Assembly (NCBI RefSeq): GCF_900186955.1
Contig: NZ_LT906438.1
Span: 2,356,001 to 2,420,000, forward strand
DNA from: Bacillus pumilus
GTDB lineage: Bacteria; Bacillota; Bacilli; Bacillales; Bacillaceae
Length of the DNA: 64,000 nt
Direction of reading: 5' to 3'
Part shown: piece after piece, positions 61,576 to 64,000 of the stretch
Layout of the letters: the number at the start of each line of letters is the position of its first letter
Numbering within the stretch: the stretch's first letter is position 1
The notes under the pieces: model-generated
Told to the model about the DNA's origin: nothing
Databases searched by the model: none
What the model saw: only the letters and a program-made list of their open reading frames with translations
Program-made: the position numbers and the translations under genes

Positions 61576-61648
61576 GCATGGCCCTCCTCACATCTCGCTT
61601 TTATAGTACATGATTCGACGGAGTTCGGCAATTACTTGCTCATGCATG

Positions 61649-62737
61649 TCATGACAGAACTTGACATAATACGGCTAAACCAATGCCGCCACCGCTCCCA
61701 ATAGCAGCCATGACATAGCTTCCATTCGGTAAGGTGCGCGCTTCATAAAATAGTCTCACCATCATCGCAGCGCCCGATGCACTATATGGATGCCCAAGAC
61801 AAAGTGCACCGCCTCTTTTATTGATTCGGTCATAAGGAATATCCAGCATACGAGCAATCAGCGCTATTTTCAGAGCAAAAGCTTCATTGATTTCAAACAG
61901 TGCAACATCTTCTGCCTTGATTTTCTCTTGATCTAGAAGTTTCTTCATCGCATCAATCGGCGCAGCAGCTGGAAAATTGGGATGCATTGCCGCAACAGCA
62001 CTTCCGGCATATCGCAGCATTGGCTGAAACCCATTTGCCTCCGCTAGCACTCTTTCCATCACAACGACCGCTGCTGCACCATCTGCTTCTTTGCAGCTAT
62101 TGGCGGCAGTCACAGATCCTTTTCCCGGTGAAAATACAGGCTTTGCCCGCTGGATCAGTTTCGCCATCGGCCTTATTTTCGCGGCTGCTTCATCTATGCT
62201 CAGTCCGTCAATCGAAACGATTTCTTCAGAATATGTACCACGTTTGATTGCGTCTATACTTCTTTCCCAGCTTAATTGCGCATAGTCATCTTGTTCTTTT
62301 TTTGTGACAGAAAATCTCGAAGCGGTCAGCTCTGCTGCTTCTCCCATAGCCGGATCTCCTATCCATTCCGGTGAAAAGCGTGCTCTTTCTTTCATTGGTG
62401 ATCTGGAAATGCTCTCAGTTCCGCCAGCGATATACATTGAACCTTCCCCTGATTGAACCATGACGCAAGCTGTTCGGATTGCTTCTAGACCTGAAGCACA
62501 CTGCCTATCAACCGTCATACCAGGTACTCCTAAAGAAAGCCCTGCTTCTAATGAGGACAGACGAGCCATATTCCCGCCGCCTCCTACAACATTTCCTAAT
62601 ATGATGTCGTCCGGTGTCATCCTTTTAGACAAATACTGAATAAGGGGCGCGGCTAATTGCTCTGGACGATAATCCTTCAGCATCCCGTTTTTATCACCGA
62701 AGGGTGTCCGTTTTGCTTGTACAATTACTGCTTGCAT
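61649..62737 (-). CDS. Acetyl-CoA acyltransferase (thiolase), YhfS-like
   Basis: A 362-residue thiolase: active-site Cys in VDRQCASGLEAIRTACVMVQ (about C81), the His in FEINEAFALK, and a C-terminal GGALCLGHPYSASGA and GSGGGIGLAVL. It joins or splits acyl-CoA and acetyl-CoA. The ATG at 62737 has GGAGG 10 nt upstream and overlaps the acyl-CoA ligase end by 13 nt. Size and pairing resemble B. subtilis YhfS/YhfT, which lie elsewhere in that genome. Confidence 0.88.
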   Translation of the reverse strand: MQAVIVQAKRTPFGDKNGMLKDYRPEQLAAPLIQYLSKRMTPDDIILGNVVGGGGNMARLSSLEAGLSLGVPGMTVDRQCASGLEAIRTACVMVQSGEGSMYIAGGTESISRSPMKERARFSPEWIGDPAMGEAAELTASRFSVTKKEQDDYAQLSWERSIDAIKRGTYSEEIVSIDGLSIDEAAAKIRPMAKLIQRAKPVFSPGKGSVTAANSCKEADGAAAVVVMERVLAEANGFQPMLRYAGSAVAAMHPNFPAAAPIDAMKKLLDQEKIKAEDVALFEINEAFALKIALIARMLDIPYDRINKRGGALCLGHPYSASGAAMMVRLFYEARTLPNGSYVMAAIGSGGGIGLAVLCQVLS

Positions 62738-64000
62738 GACAATTGTTCCTCCGCCCACTTTTTCATGCTGACACGTGCTATTTTTCCGCCGGATGTTTCA
62801 ATTATTTGATCAATGACAAGCCATTTTTTAGGCACCTTGTAGGCCGCCAGTTTTTCTTTGACAGCTTGCCGAATCCTCTTTGTGTGCTGTCCTTCTTCAA
62901 TAATGGCAACAGGGATTTCACCCCAATATGGGTCAGGAACGCCAACTACAACCGATCGCTTCACCTCTGGCTGTTCATTTAGCACACGCTCAATTTCCTC
63001 TGGAAAAATATTCAGCCCTCCATAGACGATCATGCCATTTTCACGTCCGCTCATATATAAATAGCCGTCTTCATCCAGCCAGCCCATATCATAAACTGTT
63101 ATCCACTCTTCCGGCGGTTTCACTTCATGTAAGTAGCCTGCAAAAGACATTGGGCTCTTCACATAAATTCTTCCTATCTCATTTGGCTGGCAGACAGTTT
63201 GATCAGCTCGCCTCACTTCAATTTGAATGGGAGAGAAAGACTGTCCGACAGAAGAAGGTTTTTGCAAAAAGTCATTTGAAGATAAGTAGGAAACAAAGCT
63301 TAACTCTGATGTGCCGTAAAAATCAAAAAATGTCACATGCGGGTAGTTGGTCACGAGTTGTTTCTTTGAAGGAATGCCCCAATCTGCTCCAGATGATATG
63401 ACAAGAAGCGGATTATCTCTCTCAAAAGCGTCTATTTCCAGCAACGATTCTGTCATTGTCGGAACAGTATACATCACAGTAATGTCTCCTGTCTGTAAGG
63501 CTTTCTTCGCTTTCACTGGCGTAAATTTTTCTAAAAGCGTCACTGTGCCGCCAAAGTATAATGTACTGATGGCACCATATAAAAAGTGAGAGGATAAGAG
63601 TGTACCTGTTATAAGAACATGATCTTGATGAGTGATTCCAAATGTACCAGCTGTCGTTCGAAAGCTTTCGATCCATGACTGCTGACGCCTGATAAAAGCT
63701 TTAGGTGAACCCGTTGATCCTGACGTAAATCCCATATAAAAGATAGGGTCGTTCTCGCTGTCGCATTTGTTAGATGGACCTTGTGTGATGAGGCTCATTT
63801 TTTCCTTCCATTTAGATAAAGAAAGAACATGCATGTCTTCGCTGTACTTTTCAAATCTATTTAAATATCGATCCTCGATAATGACGAGAGCTGCCTCACT
63901 TAACAAAAGCTTTTCTACACATTCTTCATGGCTCCATCTCGGATCAAGCGGGATAGCTGTCCACCCTGCAGAAGCAGCGCCAGCAAATATTTGGAGAAAA
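62725..64000 (-). CDS. AMP-forming acyl-CoA ligase, YhfT-like (N-terminus beyond window)
   Basis: The open frame continues through the window edge (GWTAIPLDPRWSHEECVEKL), so the start is missing. Motifs: A3 FYMGFTSGSTGSPKAFIRRQ, A5 FFDFYGTSELSFVSYL, A7 YDMGWLDEDGYLYMSGREN and A10 SGGKIARVSMKKW with the catalytic lysine. It activates a fatty acid with ATP and CoA. It is coupled to the thiolase gene, suggesting a joint fatty-acid or polyketide-like role. Confidence 0.9.
   Translation of the reverse strand, partial: FLQIFAGAASAGWTAIPLDPRWSHEECVEKLLLSEAALVIIEDRYLNRFEKYSEDMHVLSLSKWKEKMSLITQGPSNKCDSENDPIFYMGFTSGSTGSPKAFIRRQQSWIESFRTTAGTFGITHQDHVLITGTLLSSHFLYGAISTLYFGGTVTLLEKFTPVKAKKALQTGDITVMYTVPTMTESLLEIDAFERDNPLLVISSGADWGIPSKKQLVTNYPHVTFFDFYGTSELSFVSYLSSNDFLQKPSSVGQSFSPIQIEVRRADQTVCQPNEIGRIYVKSPMSFAGYLHEVKPPEEWITVYDMGWLDEDGYLYMSGRENGMIVYGGLNIFPEEIERVLNEQPEVKRSVVVGVPDPYWGEIPVAIIEEGQHTKRIRQAVKEKLAAYKVPKKWLVIDQIIETSGGKIARVSMKKWAEEQLSCKQ

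Overview
The window looks like a chromosome segment of a Bacillus of the B. pumilus group. It has low-GC coding, strong AGGAGG ribosome sites, and the B. subtilis-type gene order yrhC-mccB-mccA-mtnN-yrrT-yrzA-yrrS-pbpI-greA, then (beyond an insert) udk-trhP2-trhP1-trmR-mltG. Nearly all host genes lie on the minus strand. Species assignment is inference from gene order and protein similarity by eye; no database search was possible.

Host part, left (1-15092): the start of a short-chain dehydrogenase gene, an LnrLMN-like ABC exporter, a zinc formaldehyde-dehydrogenase-type gene, a methyltransferase, a cluster of very small sporulation or YrzI-type peptide genes, the reverse transsulfuration/methylthioadenosine operon (yrrT, mtnN, mccA, mccB, yrhC), and yrzA, yrrS, pbpI and greA. 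Host part, right (56768-64000): udk, the tRNA wobble-uridine hydroxylation and methylation genes trhP2, trhP1 and trmR, mltG, and a thiolase with an acyl-CoA ligase.

Between greA and udk sits a 41.7-kb phi105-like siphophage prophage, bounded by a 39-bp direct repeat (15093-15131 and 56777-56815). The repeat lies in the 3' end of udk; the displaced native end of udk is still readable at 15078. Reading on the minus strand from the right end, the prophage has: a plus-strand integrase gene that stops just before its catalytic tyrosine; an arbitrium module (aimR, aimP and a candidate aimX); a divergent repressor/Cro-like pair; early genes (DnaD- and DnaC-like replication proteins and many small ORFs); a C5-cytosine methyltransferase with a second protein-like ORF inside it; ArpU and a second recombinase; a cargo block (DUF2971 protein, membrane-anchored MazF-like protein, a gene split at a T7 tract, membrane protein) with repeated flanks; HNH, a probable cos region, terminase, portal, protease, capsid, tail and lysis genes; and a left-end cargo block with a secreted, possibly bacteriocin-like protein and plus-strand lipoprotein and membrane genes.

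The most interesting reading is the decision circuit. The aimP product ends in EVRVGM rather than the usual GA. An 11-bp inverted repeat sits where AimR would bind. The candidate aimX runs tail-to-tail into the repressor gene with no terminator between. Repressor-type operators (ATTCCTnnnAGGAAT) lie at the Cro-side promoter and inside the aimR promoter. Together these suggest a two-way switch in which the repressor blocks aimR and AimR drives a transcript antisense to the repressor.
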